Assembly: GCF_012910905.1 (NCBI RefSeq)
Contig: NZ_WTVN01000023.1
Coordinates: 1-64,000, forward strand
Direction: 5' to 3'
Length of the DNA: 64,000 bases
From: Aromatoleum toluvorans
GTDB lineage: Bacteria > Pseudomonadota > Gammaproteobacteria > Burkholderiales > Rhodocyclaceae
Shown here: positions 6,836-14,625 of the stretch, piece by piece
Position numbering within the stretch: the stretch's first letter is position 1
Layout of the letters: every line of letters starts with the position of its first letter
Notes under the pieces: generated by a model
Databases searched by the model: none
What the model was told of the DNA's origin: nothing
The model's input: only the letters and a program-made list of their open reading frames with translations
Program-made: the position numbers and the translations under genes

Positions 6836-9166
6836 ATGAAGATTTCCATAGTCATTCCCGCGCACAATGCCGCGGCCCTCATCGGCGGGCTGCTCGACTC
6901 GCTCGAAGGGCTGCGGCTCGACGGCGTGGACGGCTGCGAAATCATCGTCGTCGATGATGGCTCGAGCGACGGGACGGCACCCCTGCTCGACCGTCGCCCG
7001 GCCGTGCGCGTGCTGCGTCACGAGCGCTGCGCCGGCGCGGGAGCGGCGCGCAATACCGGCGCGCGCGCGGCATGCGGCGAGTGGCTGGTGTTCCTCGATG
7101 CCGATACGCGCATCCGCGACCGCGACTTCCTGCGGCGCTGCGTCGCGCTGGCTGCGCGCCACCCCGAGTACGACGCGTTCTCGGGCTGCTATCACGACGA
7201 GAACCCGGGCGGAGGGCGCTTCGCGCGCTACCTCGACGCGTGCGAGACCGTCATGCGCCGCGGCAGCCTCGATCGCAGCGCGCCGGCTTGTCTCGGTGGC
7301 TCGGTGTGCGCGATCCGCCGCTCCGTGTTCCTCGAGCTCGGCGGTTTCAGTGAGGACCGCCGCGTCGCGCTGGAGGATCCCGAGCTCGGCTGCCGGCTGG
7401 CCGCGGCCGGTCACCGGCTGTGGCTGTCCGGCGAGCTGCGCGTCGAACACCGACAGCCCCGCTGCCTCGACTACCTGCGCGAACTGGTGCCCCGCACGCG
7501 CCACTACCTGCAGCTTATCCGCCGCTACCGCAGCTTCAACCCGATGATGGGCGGGGCCGGCGAAGGGATAGGGCGCGGGGCGCTGGTCCTCGGGCTGCTC
7601 CTCGCGCCGGGGGGCATCGTGTCCCCGGCGTTGCTGGCCGCAGCCCTGCTGCTGCTGGGCGTGGCGGGCTGGCAGGGTCGTGCCCTGGCGCGGGAGCTCG
7701 CGCGCCGGCACGGCTTCGCCTTCGTGCTGCCGGGGTTCGCGTTCCACGCGCTGGCGAGTGCGGCAATCGTGGCCGGCGGCCTGCTGGCGCTGCGGGACAT
7801 CGCGGCGCATACGCTGCGCAGCCGCGCCATCGATCTCGCGGTCGTGCTCGCCTACCTCCGCAGCCTGCTGTCGCGCGGCTCGCCGGGCTACCTGATCCAG
7901 TTCCTGACGCACCGCTGCAACGCGCACTGCGGCCACTGCTTCGACATGCCGCAACGACACGCGATCGGGCGCGACCGGGAGCTCGACCTCGCGCGCATCC
8001 GCCGTGTTGCGGCGAGCACCGGGCCGGTCGGCCACCTGTCCCTCACCGGCGGCGAACCCCTGTTGCGCGACGACCTCGTCGAGATCCTCGCCGCGTATTA
8101 CGGGGCCGGCGTGCGCTCGTTCAGCGTGTCGACGAACGGCTCCTACCCGGAGAAGATCGCCGCCCTCGTGGCGCGCCTCGCGGGCATCGCGCCGTTCGGG
8201 CGCGTCATGGTGACCGTTTCCGTCGACGGCGTCGGCGCCGCGCATGACCGCCTGCGCGGCGTGCCTGGCCTCTTCGCGAAGGTCGAGCACTCGCTGCGCC
8301 TGTTGTGCGAGGCGCGCCAGTGGCTGCCGCAGTTGCGCGTGCATGCCTGCATCGCGGCGACAGGGGAGAACGTGCAGGACGTGCCGGCGATCGTCGCCCG
8401 CCTGCGGCGCTTTCCGCTCGACCAGCTCGAAATCACCCGCCTGCGCGGCACGCCCGCCGATCCGGCCGTGCAGGGGATCGACGACGCGACCTACGCGCGC
8501 GCGGGCGCCGCGGTCGCCGCTGCGAACGGCGGCGCGACCGGCCTGTCGCGCGTGTTCGCGCTGCTCGACCGCGCGATGTATATGATCGTGCGCTCGCCCG
8601 ACGAGCCCTGGCCCTGCGGCAGCTGCCTCGCCGGACGTCGGCTCGCGGTGATCCGCGCGGACGGCGCGGTCCTGCCCTGCGAGATGATCCGCGACGTCCG
8701 CGCGCAGGATGCCTCGACGCACGGCGACTTCATCATCGGCCGCCTGGACGACCATGGCGACGACCTGCGCGCGCTTCTGGACGGCCCGCAGGCGCGCCGG
8801 ATCACCGATTACATCCGCGACTCGCAATGCCGCTGCTCCTTCGAGTGCGCGATCTTCGCGACGATGAGCTACCGCCCGTGGACGCTGCCGCGTTTCCTGC
8901 TGCACGGTGCCGGCTCACTGCGCGCACGTCTCGTTGCGCCGCAGCGCGGCGAGGCAGCGGCTGAGCGCGAGTCCCAGCAGCAGCGCGAGGATCCACGGCG
9001 CGATCAGGACGGGGAGCACCTTGGCGAGTTCCTTCGCGCCGAGCAGCGCCGCGAGCCCGCCCGCGAGCAGCCAGTACTCTTCGCGCCGCGCGCCGCGCTG
9101 CCGCATGTCGGCCCACAGCCAGGCCGCAGCCGGCACGATCAGCGCGAGGTCGTACAGGAAGGCTAG
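6836..9166 (+). CDS. GT2 glycosyltransferase fused to a radical SAM/SPASM-like domain
   Basis: A 776-residue fusion. Residues 1-250 are a GT2 domain (MKISIVIPAHNAAALIG, IIVVDDGSSDGT, FLDADTRIRD). Residues about 245-335 hold two or three membrane segments. From about 350 a radical SAM domain begins, with the iron-sulfur motif C361-NAH-C365-GH-C368 and SLTGGEPLLRDD; further cysteines at the end (CGSC, LPCEM, CRCSFEC) look like an auxiliary-cluster SPASM/twitch region. Fusing sugar transfer to radical chemistry on one membrane protein is unusual. The last 84 or so codons (from 8915) are antisense to the convergent GT87-like gene, look low-complexity, and may be a tail without function or a sign of a frameshift. 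The substrate is unknown. Confidence 0.85.
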   Translation: MKISIVIPAHNAAALIGGLLDSLEGLRLDGVDGCEIIVVDDGSSDGTAPLLDRRPAVRVLRHERCAGAGAARNTGARAACGEWLVFLDADTRIRDRDFLRRCVALAARHPEYDAFSGCYHDENPGGGRFARYLDACETVMRRGSLDRSAPACLGGSVCAIRRSVFLELGGFSEDRRVALEDPELGCRLAAAGHRLWLSGELRVEHRQPRCLDYLRELVPRTRHYLQLIRRYRSFNPMMGGAGEGIGRGALVLGLLLAPGGIVSPALLAAALLLLGVAGWQGRALARELARRHGFAFVLPGFAFHALASAAIVAGGLLALRDIAAHTLRSRAIDLAVVLAYLRSLLSRGSPGYLIQFLTHRCNAHCGHCFDMPQRHAIGRDRELDLARIRRVAASTGPVGHLSLTGGEPLLRDDLVEILAAYYGAGVRSFSVSTNGSYPEKIAALVARLAGIAPFGRVMVTVSVDGVGAAHDRLRGVPGLFAKVEHSLRLLCEARQWLPQLRVHACIAATGENVQDVPAIVARLRRFPLDQLEITRLRGTPADPAVQGIDDATYARAGAAVAAANGGATGLSRVFALLDRAMYMIVRSPDEPWPCGSCLAGRRLAVIRADGAVLPCEMIRDVRAQDASTHGDFIIGRLDDHGDDLRALLDGPQARRITDYIRDSQCRCSFECAIFATMSYRPWTLPRFLLHGAGSLRARLVAPQRGEAAAERESQQQREDPRRDQDGEHLGEFLRAEQRREPAREQPVLFAPRAALPHVGPQPGRSRHDQREVVQEG

Positions 9167-10093
9167 CGGCAGTGCGAGCGGCGTCGCGAGGCACAGCACC
9201 GCCGCCTGCAGGCCGTGCGATGCCGCGTGTCGCCGGCCGCGCCACCACACCCACGCGACAACCGCCAGCATCAGTGCGCTGACGAGGGACTGCAGCACCC
9301 ATGCCTGCTCCGTCGTCATGCCGGCAAGGCGCGCGGCCGCCCACGGGGTGGTCATCGCCGGCAGGGCGAAGGCGCCGACCGAAAAACCTTCGAGATGGAA
9401 GAGGCTGGTGCCGATGAAGGCGAACCAGGGATCGTCGCCGAGCGCTACCGCGCTGAGTGCGATCAGCGCCAGCACGCTGGCGCTCGCCGCGCCGAAGGCG
9501 CGCCAATGGCCGCCGGCGAGCAGCGCGAAGGGGATCAGCGCGCCGAAATGCGGCTTCACGCTCGCCAGTCCGATCAGCACGCCGGCCCACACCGGCCGCC
9601 TGCGCAGGAGCAGGAGGCCCGAGCCGATGAGCCCGGCGGTGAGGAAGCCGGTCTGGCCGTACATCACGTTGAAGAGCGCCGGCGGGGCCGCGAGCGCGAA
9701 AGGCAGGCCGAGGCGGTCCGGAAGGATTCTCCGCACGGTCAGCAGGTAGGGCAGGGCCGTGACGCCGAGCCATCCCGCCCAGGCGGCCAGGTAGGGCAGA
9801 TAGGCGAGCGGCAGCACCAGCAGGATGAAGGTGGGCGGATACATCCACGGCGCGAAGCCGACGACGCCAACCTGCTGGTCCGTGAGCGTGCCATAGATCC
9901 GGCGCGCGGCTTCCCTGCCGGCCGCGACCATCGTGCGCGGCAGGTAGACGAACTCGGCGGGGAGCTCGCGCACGATCATCGAGGCTGCATACGTCGGGGT
10001 GAAATCGGTGAACAGCGGCGTGTCGCCACGTGCGGCGTCGCGGTATCCACCGACGATCTTCGCGCCGACGAAGATCGTGTACCCGACCATCAC
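8915..10093 (-). CDS. GT87-like (DUF2029) membrane glycosyltransferase, last gene of the cytochrome operon
   Basis: A roughly 392-residue polytopic protein with about ten membrane segments. A DUF2029-type loop (TPLFTDFTPTYAASMIV) and GFAPWMYPPTFILL lie near the N-terminus; the C-terminus is basic. The start is uncertain. A GTG at 10093 or ATG at 10090 begins within the first membrane helix. A CTG at 10150 overlaps the ccsA stop codon and has a good AAGGGGG ribosome-binding sequence 5 bases upstream, which would give 411 residues and a complete first helix. The gene is tightly linked to ccsA, so it is probably cotranscribed with the cytochrome maturation genes, hinting at glycosylation of an exported product. 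It overlaps the convergent GT2-radical SAM gene by 252 bases. Confidence 0.78.
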   Translation of the reverse strand: MMVGYTIFVGAKIVGGYRDAARGDTPLFTDFTPTYAASMIVRELPAEFVYLPRTMVAAGREAARRIYGTLTDQQVGVVGFAPWMYPPTFILLVLPLAYLPYLAAWAGWLGVTALPYLLTVRRILPDRLGLPFALAAPPALFNVMYGQTGFLTAGLIGSGLLLLRRRPVWAGVLIGLASVKPHFGALIPFALLAGGHWRAFGAASASVLALIALSAVALGDDPWFAFIGTSLFHLEGFSVGAFALPAMTTPWAAARLAGMTTEQAWVLQSLVSALMLAVVAWVWWRGRRHAASHGLQAAVLCLATPLALPLAFLYDLALIVPAAAWLWADMRQRGARREEYWLLAGGLAALLGAKELAKVLPVLIAPWILALLLGLALSRCLAALRRNETCAQ

Positions 10094-10146
10094 CAGCCAC
10101 AGCAGGACGCGCAGGGTTCGCAGCCCCTGTCCGGGAACCGGGGTGT

Positions 10147-10971
10147 TCAGATCGCCCCCTTGTGCAGCGCCGTGGTCACGAAGGGAATGCCGAAGAAGGT
10201 GAAGAAGGCGACGACGAAGGTGCCGGTGACCAGCAGCGAGTTCGTCAGCGGCGGCGTGCGGAAGGACGCCCGCACGTGCAGCGTCAGCCCGATCGCCAGC
10301 CAGGTCACCAGCGACCAGACTTCCAGCGGATCCCACGACCAGTAGCGGCCCCACGCATCCTGCGCCCAGATCGCGCCGGCGACGATGCCCAGCGTGTCGA
10401 AGATCAGCGCCAGCGCCATGCAGCGGTAGGCCGTGGCATCCAGTTCGCGGTCGCCGGGGAAGCGGGCGAGCGCCGCGGTGCCGATGCCGAGCTGGCGGAA
10501 GATCGTGATCAGCGCGATGCCCAGCGCGACGAAGGCGGCGCCGAGGAAGATCTTCAGGAACGCGATGTGGATGAACAGCCACACCGTCCGGTAGGTGGGC
10601 GGCAGCGAGGACTCGTCCATCGGGATCAGCATCATCCAGCCCATCAGCATGGTCACGACGGGCAGCGCGAAGGCGGCGAAGGCGCGCACGCGCGGCAGCA
10701 GCAGGTAGCCCAGCCACACCGCCGCGACCAGCCCCCAGACGTTCGCCGACAGCATCTCGAAGGTGTTGATCACAGGCAGGTGGCCGATGCGCAACCAGCG
10801 CGCGCCGAAGGCTGCAGTGTGCAGAAGCCATCCGCCGATCAGCAGCGCCAGGACAAGGCGTGGCCAGTCGCGGCGGAACACGAGCCCGATGATCGCCGCC
10901 GCGGTGGCGACGCTGTAGGCGATTACCGAGGCCCAGAAGGCGATCAGTTCGGTTTGCAGCAGATCCGTCAT
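10147..10971 (-). CDS. ccsA: CcsA/ResC-like System II cytochrome c heme lyase subunit
   Basis: A 274-residue integral membrane protein with about eight helices. The tryptophan-rich heme-handling signature WAQDAWGRYWSWDPLEVWSLVTW is interrupted here for brevity: it spans residues 202-224, with key W202, W207, W211, W213, D214 and W219. Candidate heme-ligating histidines are H51, H135 and H232. It belongs to the CcsA/ResC family, which with ResB delivers heme to CXXCH apocytochromes in the periplasm. It overlaps the TPR gene by 4 bases and lies in the same operon as ResB and an 11-heme cytochrome, so it may be a dedicated lyase for the multiheme proteins. Confidence 0.93.
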   Translation of the reverse strand: MTDLLQTELIAFWASVIAYSVATAAAIIGLVFRRDWPRLVLALLIGGWLLHTAAFGARWLRIGHLPVINTFEMLSANVWGLVAAVWLGYLLLPRVRAFAAFALPVVTMLMGWMMLIPMDESSLPPTYRTVWLFIHIAFLKIFLGAAFVALGIALITIFRQLGIGTAALARFPGDRELDATAYRCMALALIFDTLGIVAGAIWAQDAWGRYWSWDPLEVWSLVTWLAIGLTLHVRASFRTPPLTNSLLVTGTFVVAFFTFFGIPFVTTALHKGAI

Positions 10972-11813
10972 TCTTTCTCGTACATCCTGATCTTGTCGGC
11001 GTGCTTTATCTCATATTTCGTCACGCCATCCTTGTCCGCCGTACCGGGAATCGGCATTTTCACCGCGACGCCCTTGCCGTCGCGGCGCAGTTCCGCCTCG
11101 GTGAAACCGGGTGGAATGCCGTGGCTCGGCCCCCACGGGCCGCGGCCCAGTTGCGACTCCCATTCCCAGATCGCCGAGCGCGCCTGGGCGACCCTGAGGC
11201 GAAAAGGGTCCTTGTCGGCGACCACGTGCAGATAGCTGCGCATGCCCCCGAGCGCCGACTCGAGGTCACCCATCGCTTCCGATGCCGTGGCGTGGCTGAA
11301 ATACGCATCGGCGCGGAGCCGGTCGCGGTCGATCGCGGACTCGTAGTACTGGCGTGCCTCGCCGAAGCGCCGGCGCTGCATCATCGCGTCGCCCATCAGG
11401 TGAAACGCCTCGGCATCGTCGGGCGCGAGGTACATCGCCTTCAGCAGCGATTGCGCGGCTTCGTCCGCCTTGCCCGCCTGCAGCGCGGTGCGGGCCATGC
11501 CGTTGAGCGCATCGACGGTCACCCGCCGCACTTCGTCGAGATGGCCGGCCCTGTCCTGCGCCGGGTCGATGCGAAGGGCCCCGCTGCCGGTCGGCGCGGG
11601 CGCCTGTTCCTCGCCGCGGAAGCGCGCCGGGCCATGCGGCGCCATCGACGGGAACGCCGACGTCTCGCTACCCGGATGGCCCGACTCGACCCCGCGCCCG
11701 GGCATCAGCGAGACCACGGTCGCGAGCAGCGCCACCGCGAACGGCACGGCGAGGATCGCGCCGCGGCGATAATCGCGGACCGCTGCCGGCCGCGCGAGCG
11801 CTTTTCCCGTCAT
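10968..11813 (-). CDS. Membrane-anchored TPR protein
   Basis: A 281-residue protein. A short cytoplasmic N-terminus precedes one membrane helix ([20 protein letters not shown], about residues 18-37). A Pro/Gly-rich linker and TPR repeats at about 100-200 follow ([41 protein letters not shown]). The C-terminus is charged. Topology suggests the TPR part is periplasmic. It overlaps the SUMF1-like gene upstream and ccsA downstream by 4 bases each. TPR proteins linked to cytochrome maturation (CcmH/NrfG type) often hold the apocytochrome for the heme lyase. By analogy this could be an apocytochrome chaperone for the 11-heme proteins, but the sequence does not prove it. Confidence 0.85.
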   Translation of the reverse strand: MTGKALARPAAVRDYRRGAILAVPFAVALLATVVSLMPGRGVESGHPGSETSAFPSMAPHGPARFRGEEQAPAPTGSGALRIDPAQDRAGHLDEVRRVTVDALNGMARTALQAGKADEAAQSLLKAMYLAPDDAEAFHLMGDAMMQRRRFGEARQYYESAIDRDRLRADAYFSHATASEAMGDLESALGGMRSYLHVVADKDPFRLRVAQARSAIWEWESQLGRGPWGPSHGIPPGFTEAELRRDGKGVAVKMPIPGTADKDGVTKYEIKHADKIRMYEKE

Positions 11814-12757
11814 TTTTCGGCGACCACTTTGGCCGTGCCGGCCTTCAGATGCTGCCGGACCGTCGCCTCGTCGACCGCGAAGCGCGTGCCGAAGCAGATG
11901 AACCCGCCCTCGGGGCGGTGAAGCGTGCGGGCGTAGATCGACATGCCCTGGGCATGGGTCGACCACCGCCCCCCCTTGAGCACCCGCATCGGGTGGTCGA
12001 GGTCCGCGCCGGTCGTGCCACCCTTCGGCGGCGCGGGATTGCGCATGCCGTCCTTCAGCGCAAGGTCATGGGCGTTGTTGTACCAGTCGGCCACATGCTC
12101 GAACACGTTGCCGCCCATGTTGTAGAGGCCGTAAGCCGAGCGGCCGTTGGCGAACGCGTCGACCGGAGCGGGGCTGCAGCCCGCGTGCGACTTGAAGCCG
12201 GCGAAGGTGTCGTCCGGGTATTCGTCACCCCACGGGAACATCCGCCGGTCGGTCCCCCGCGCCGCCTTGACCCACTCCATCTCGGTGGGAAGCCGGAAAC
12301 CGAGCCATTGCGCCAGTTCCTTCGCCAGGTCGTTCGACAGGTGCGTGGCCGGCAGATCCTGCTCCGGGGACTTCAGCGTGTAGCCGCCCGCAGCGTCGCC
12401 GGTCAGCGAGCAGCCCTCGGTCTCGCCGGCGTACTTGCTGCGCCGCTTGAGCCCCGGCTGCTCCAGGAAGCGCTTGAGGTCACGTGCGCGCGCCTCGAAC
12501 TTGGCCATGTAGAAGCCGTCGAGCCAGATCTCGACGTCACGGTAATGCTTGCCGTTCACGGGCTTCTGATTGTTGAGGTAGTCGACGTTCTCGACCCCGT
12601 ACCAGAAGTTTCCGGCCGGAATATGGACGAACTCGACGCCATTGATGATCACTTCGCGCGGCAGCGTTGCCGCGGGGGCTTCCGCGAGGGCGCCGGCGGA
12701 GATGGATGCCGCTGCGACGAGCGCGGCGAAGCGGGCGAGGAGGCGACTCGGTTTCAT
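11810..12757 (-). CDS. Secreted SUMF1/FGE-fold protein, paralog A
   Basis: A 315-residue protein with a clear signal peptide ([20 protein letters not shown] then AGALA). The mature part has the formylglycine-generating-enzyme fold motifs: [56 protein letters not shown]. The paired catalytic cysteines of true FGEs are not present near the C-terminus ([19 protein letters not shown]), so sulfatase activation is unlikely. SUMF1-like proteins such as NirV accompany respiratory enzymes in denitrifiers. Here the context is an 11-heme cytochrome and System II maturation, so a periplasmic structural or binding role is more likely. It is 12 bases downstream of a second SUMF1-like gene. Confidence 0.88.
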   Translation of the reverse strand: MKPSRLLARFAALVAAASISAGALAEAPAATLPREVIINGVEFVHIPAGNFWYGVENVDYLNNQKPVNGKHYRDVEIWLDGFYMAKFEARARDLKRFLEQPGLKRRSKYAGETEGCSLTGDAAGGYTLKSPEQDLPATHLSNDLAKELAQWLGFRLPTEMEWVKAARGTDRRMFPWGDEYPDDTFAGFKSHAGCSPAPVDAFANGRSAYGLYNMGGNVFEHVADWYNNAHDLALKDGMRNPAPPKGGTTGADLDHPMRVLKGGRWSTHAQGMSIYARTLHRPEGGFICFGTRFAVDEATVRQHLKAGTAKVVAEK

Positions 12758-12769
12758 GGCGTCAGGTCC

Positions 12770-13618
12770 TCATTCTTCGCGCACGAGGCGCAGCCCGAGG
12801 AGGTCGAGCGTGTCGTGCTTGGGGTAGCGGCCGCGCATCGTGCAGCGCGTCTGTACGAATTCGGTGCGCGCGCTCCCGCCCCGGATCACGGCCTTGTCGG
12901 TGCCGGCGCTGTGGCGGGGGTTGTACAGGGCGTGGCGCCGATAGCCGTCGGCGGCGTAATCGTCCGCCGTCCATTCCCACACGTTGCCGAGCAGGTCAAA
13001 AAATCCGGCGCCATTCGCCGGCCGGCTGCCGACCGGCTCGGGGGGGACCGGCGCTTCGATGGCGGCGACCGCGAGGCGACCGAGTTCGTCTGCGGCCGCC
13101 GCGATTTCCTTGTCGAGGGCTCCGGCCTTCGCCCCGCGGCAGGCGAACTCCCATTCGGCCTCGGTCGGCAGGCGGAAGCGATAGCGTTTCTTGTGCAGGA
13201 CGGTCATCCGGTCCGCGAAGGCCCTGGCCTGTTCCCACGTGACACGGGTGACCGGGGTGTTGTCGGGCAGCGCGGCGTTGCTGCCCTCGGGCAGCGAGCC
13301 CATCACCTGCTTCCATTGCTTGCGGGTCACTTCGTGACGCCCGAGCCAGTAGGCGTCGACACAGACCTCGTGCACCGGCCCCTCGTCGGCCGACAGGGAC
13401 TGCGTGTAATTCAGGCGCACCCATCCGCCGTCGGGCTCCGGCGGTATCGCGGTGTCGTTGCCCATGCGGTAGCAGGCCTTGTCGACGCGGACGAATTCGA
13501 GGCCGACCTGCGGGTCTTGCCAGAGGTGCGGCGGGTTGTCCTTGGCGGCATGGACGCCGGCCGCGATCAGGCTGCCGGCGAGGAACAGGACGGCGAGCGT
13601 CGGTCTGGTCGGTTTCAT
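12770..13618 (-). CDS. Secreted SUMF1/FGE-fold protein, paralog B
   Basis: A 282-residue protein with signal peptide MKPTRPTLAVLFLAGSLIAA and cleavage near GVHAA. It has textbook SUMF1 motifs: YRMGND, HEVCVDAYWLGRHEVTRKQW, NTPVTRVTWEQA, RFRLPTEAEWEFACRG, FFDLLGNVWEWTADDY, KAVIRGGSAR. Near the end there is a single cysteine (QTRCTMRGRY) rather than the CxxxxC pair of catalytic FGEs. The start overlaps the end of resB by 4 bases. It is more canonical than paralog A, and the two are diverged copies rather than a recent duplication. Likely periplasmic and part of the cytochrome system; the target is unknown. Confidence 0.9.
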   Translation of the reverse strand: MKPTRPTLAVLFLAGSLIAAGVHAAKDNPPHLWQDPQVGLEFVRVDKACYRMGNDTAIPPEPDGGWVRLNYTQSLSADEGPVHEVCVDAYWLGRHEVTRKQWKQVMGSLPEGSNAALPDNTPVTRVTWEQARAFADRMTVLHKKRYRFRLPTEAEWEFACRGAKAGALDKEIAAAADELGRLAVAAIEAPVPPEPVGSRPANGAGFFDLLGNVWEWTADDYAADGYRRHALYNPRHSAGTDKAVIRGGSARTEFVQTRCTMRGRYPKHDTLDLLGLRLVREE

Positions 13619-14601
13619 GTGGGGGATGGGGCTGAGGGAATGGGCCGGAAGACGATGCGCGCATAGAACCACACGAGCGCGATGACGCCGAGTGCGACGG
13701 CGCCGAGGAGCCAGGGGCGGGTGGGATCGGCGACGATGCGGTATCCCATCCAGGAATCGAGCCGTACGTAGGTGAGCGTGCCGCCGGCGAGTTCGAGCTG
13801 GTCGCCGGGGCTGAGCGTGTGCCGTGCGTCGTCGATGCGCAGGATGAGGCGCTGTGCCTCGCCGCCGGCGCCGAGGTTGGTGCGCACGTGCGCGCCCTCC
13901 CGCGCCGCCGCCGGGTCGTCGGTGTCGACCATCAGCCACGCGGTCCGGCCATCGGGCAGGGTCCAGTCGTTTGCGCCGGCGAAGGCGCCGTTGTTGCTGT
14001 CGCGCAACTGGACCGTTCCCCATTCGTCGGTGCCGGCAGCGGCCGTCCAGCGGAACACCGGGGAGAAGCCGCGATAGCGGCTGGTGTAGATCCGGTAGCC
14101 GGCGAGCACCAGCGGCACATCGTCGCCGATGTCCGCCGTCTGCGTGCGGCCGTCGCCGGACTGCCAGCGGATCCGGTTGTAGGTCGTACGGTAGCGCCCG
14201 CGGTCCGGCTGGTGCTCGGCGAAGCCGAGGTTCGTGAAGCGGAGCTCGGCGACGCGGCGCGTATGCAAGGGGCCGCTTTCCTCCGCGATCAGGTTGCCGT
14301 CGAAGCTGGTGCCGACGGTGACCGCCGCCTGACCTTCGAAGTACGTGAGGCGCGCGACGACCAGCGTGACGGCCAAGGCCAGCAGCGCGAGGTGGAACAC
14401 CAGCAGCGGCAGGTCCGCGCGGAAGCGCCGGTTGGTGACGATGGCCGCGAGGAGGTTCAGCGTCAGCAGCGAGAACGGTACAAGCATGGCCAGCGTCGCA
14501 CTGTGCCCGGGAGCCTTGGCCCACAGCGCGCCGGCGGCCATGATCACGAAGAAGACGGCGGACAGTTTCGGCGAAGCCAGCGCGAGCAACCATCGGTCCA
14601 T
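13615..14601 (-). CDS. resB: ResB/Ccs1-like System II cytochrome c maturation protein
   Basis: A 328-residue membrane protein. The first helix (LSAVFFVIMAAGALWA) and the next two (LAMLVPFSLLTLNLLAAIV, LLVFHLALLALAVTLVVARL) precede a large periplasmic domain (about 90-290). A last helix follows (WLLGAVALGVIALVWFYARI). This four-helix plan with one big periplasmic domain is that of ResB, although it is shorter than most family members. It follows the 11-heme cytochrome gene by 24 bases. ResB with CcsA exports and attaches heme in System II. Both halves are in this operon, separated by the two SUMF1-like and the TPR genes. Confidence 0.85.
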   Translation of the reverse strand: MDRWLLALASPKLSAVFFVIMAAGALWAKAPGHSATLAMLVPFSLLTLNLLAAIVTNRRFRADLPLLVFHLALLALAVTLVVARLTYFEGQAAVTVGTSFDGNLIAEESGPLHTRRVAELRFTNLGFAEHQPDRGRYRTTYNRIRWQSGDGRTQTADIGDDVPLVLAGYRIYTSRYRGFSPVFRWTAAAGTDEWGTVQLRDSNNGAFAGANDWTLPDGRTAWLMVDTDDPAAAREGAHVRTNLGAGGEAQRLILRIDDARHTLSPGDQLELAGGTLTYVRLDSWMGYRIVADPTRPWLLGAVALGVIALVWFYARIVFRPIPSAPSPT

Positions 14602-14625
14602 GCTTTCGAACGCCTTCGCTGCGCT

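Noticed and set aside
11810-13618. True formylglycine-generating enzymes
   Set aside because: The fold motifs are there, but the C-terminal catalytic cysteine pair is missing in both, and there is no sulfatase substrate gene.
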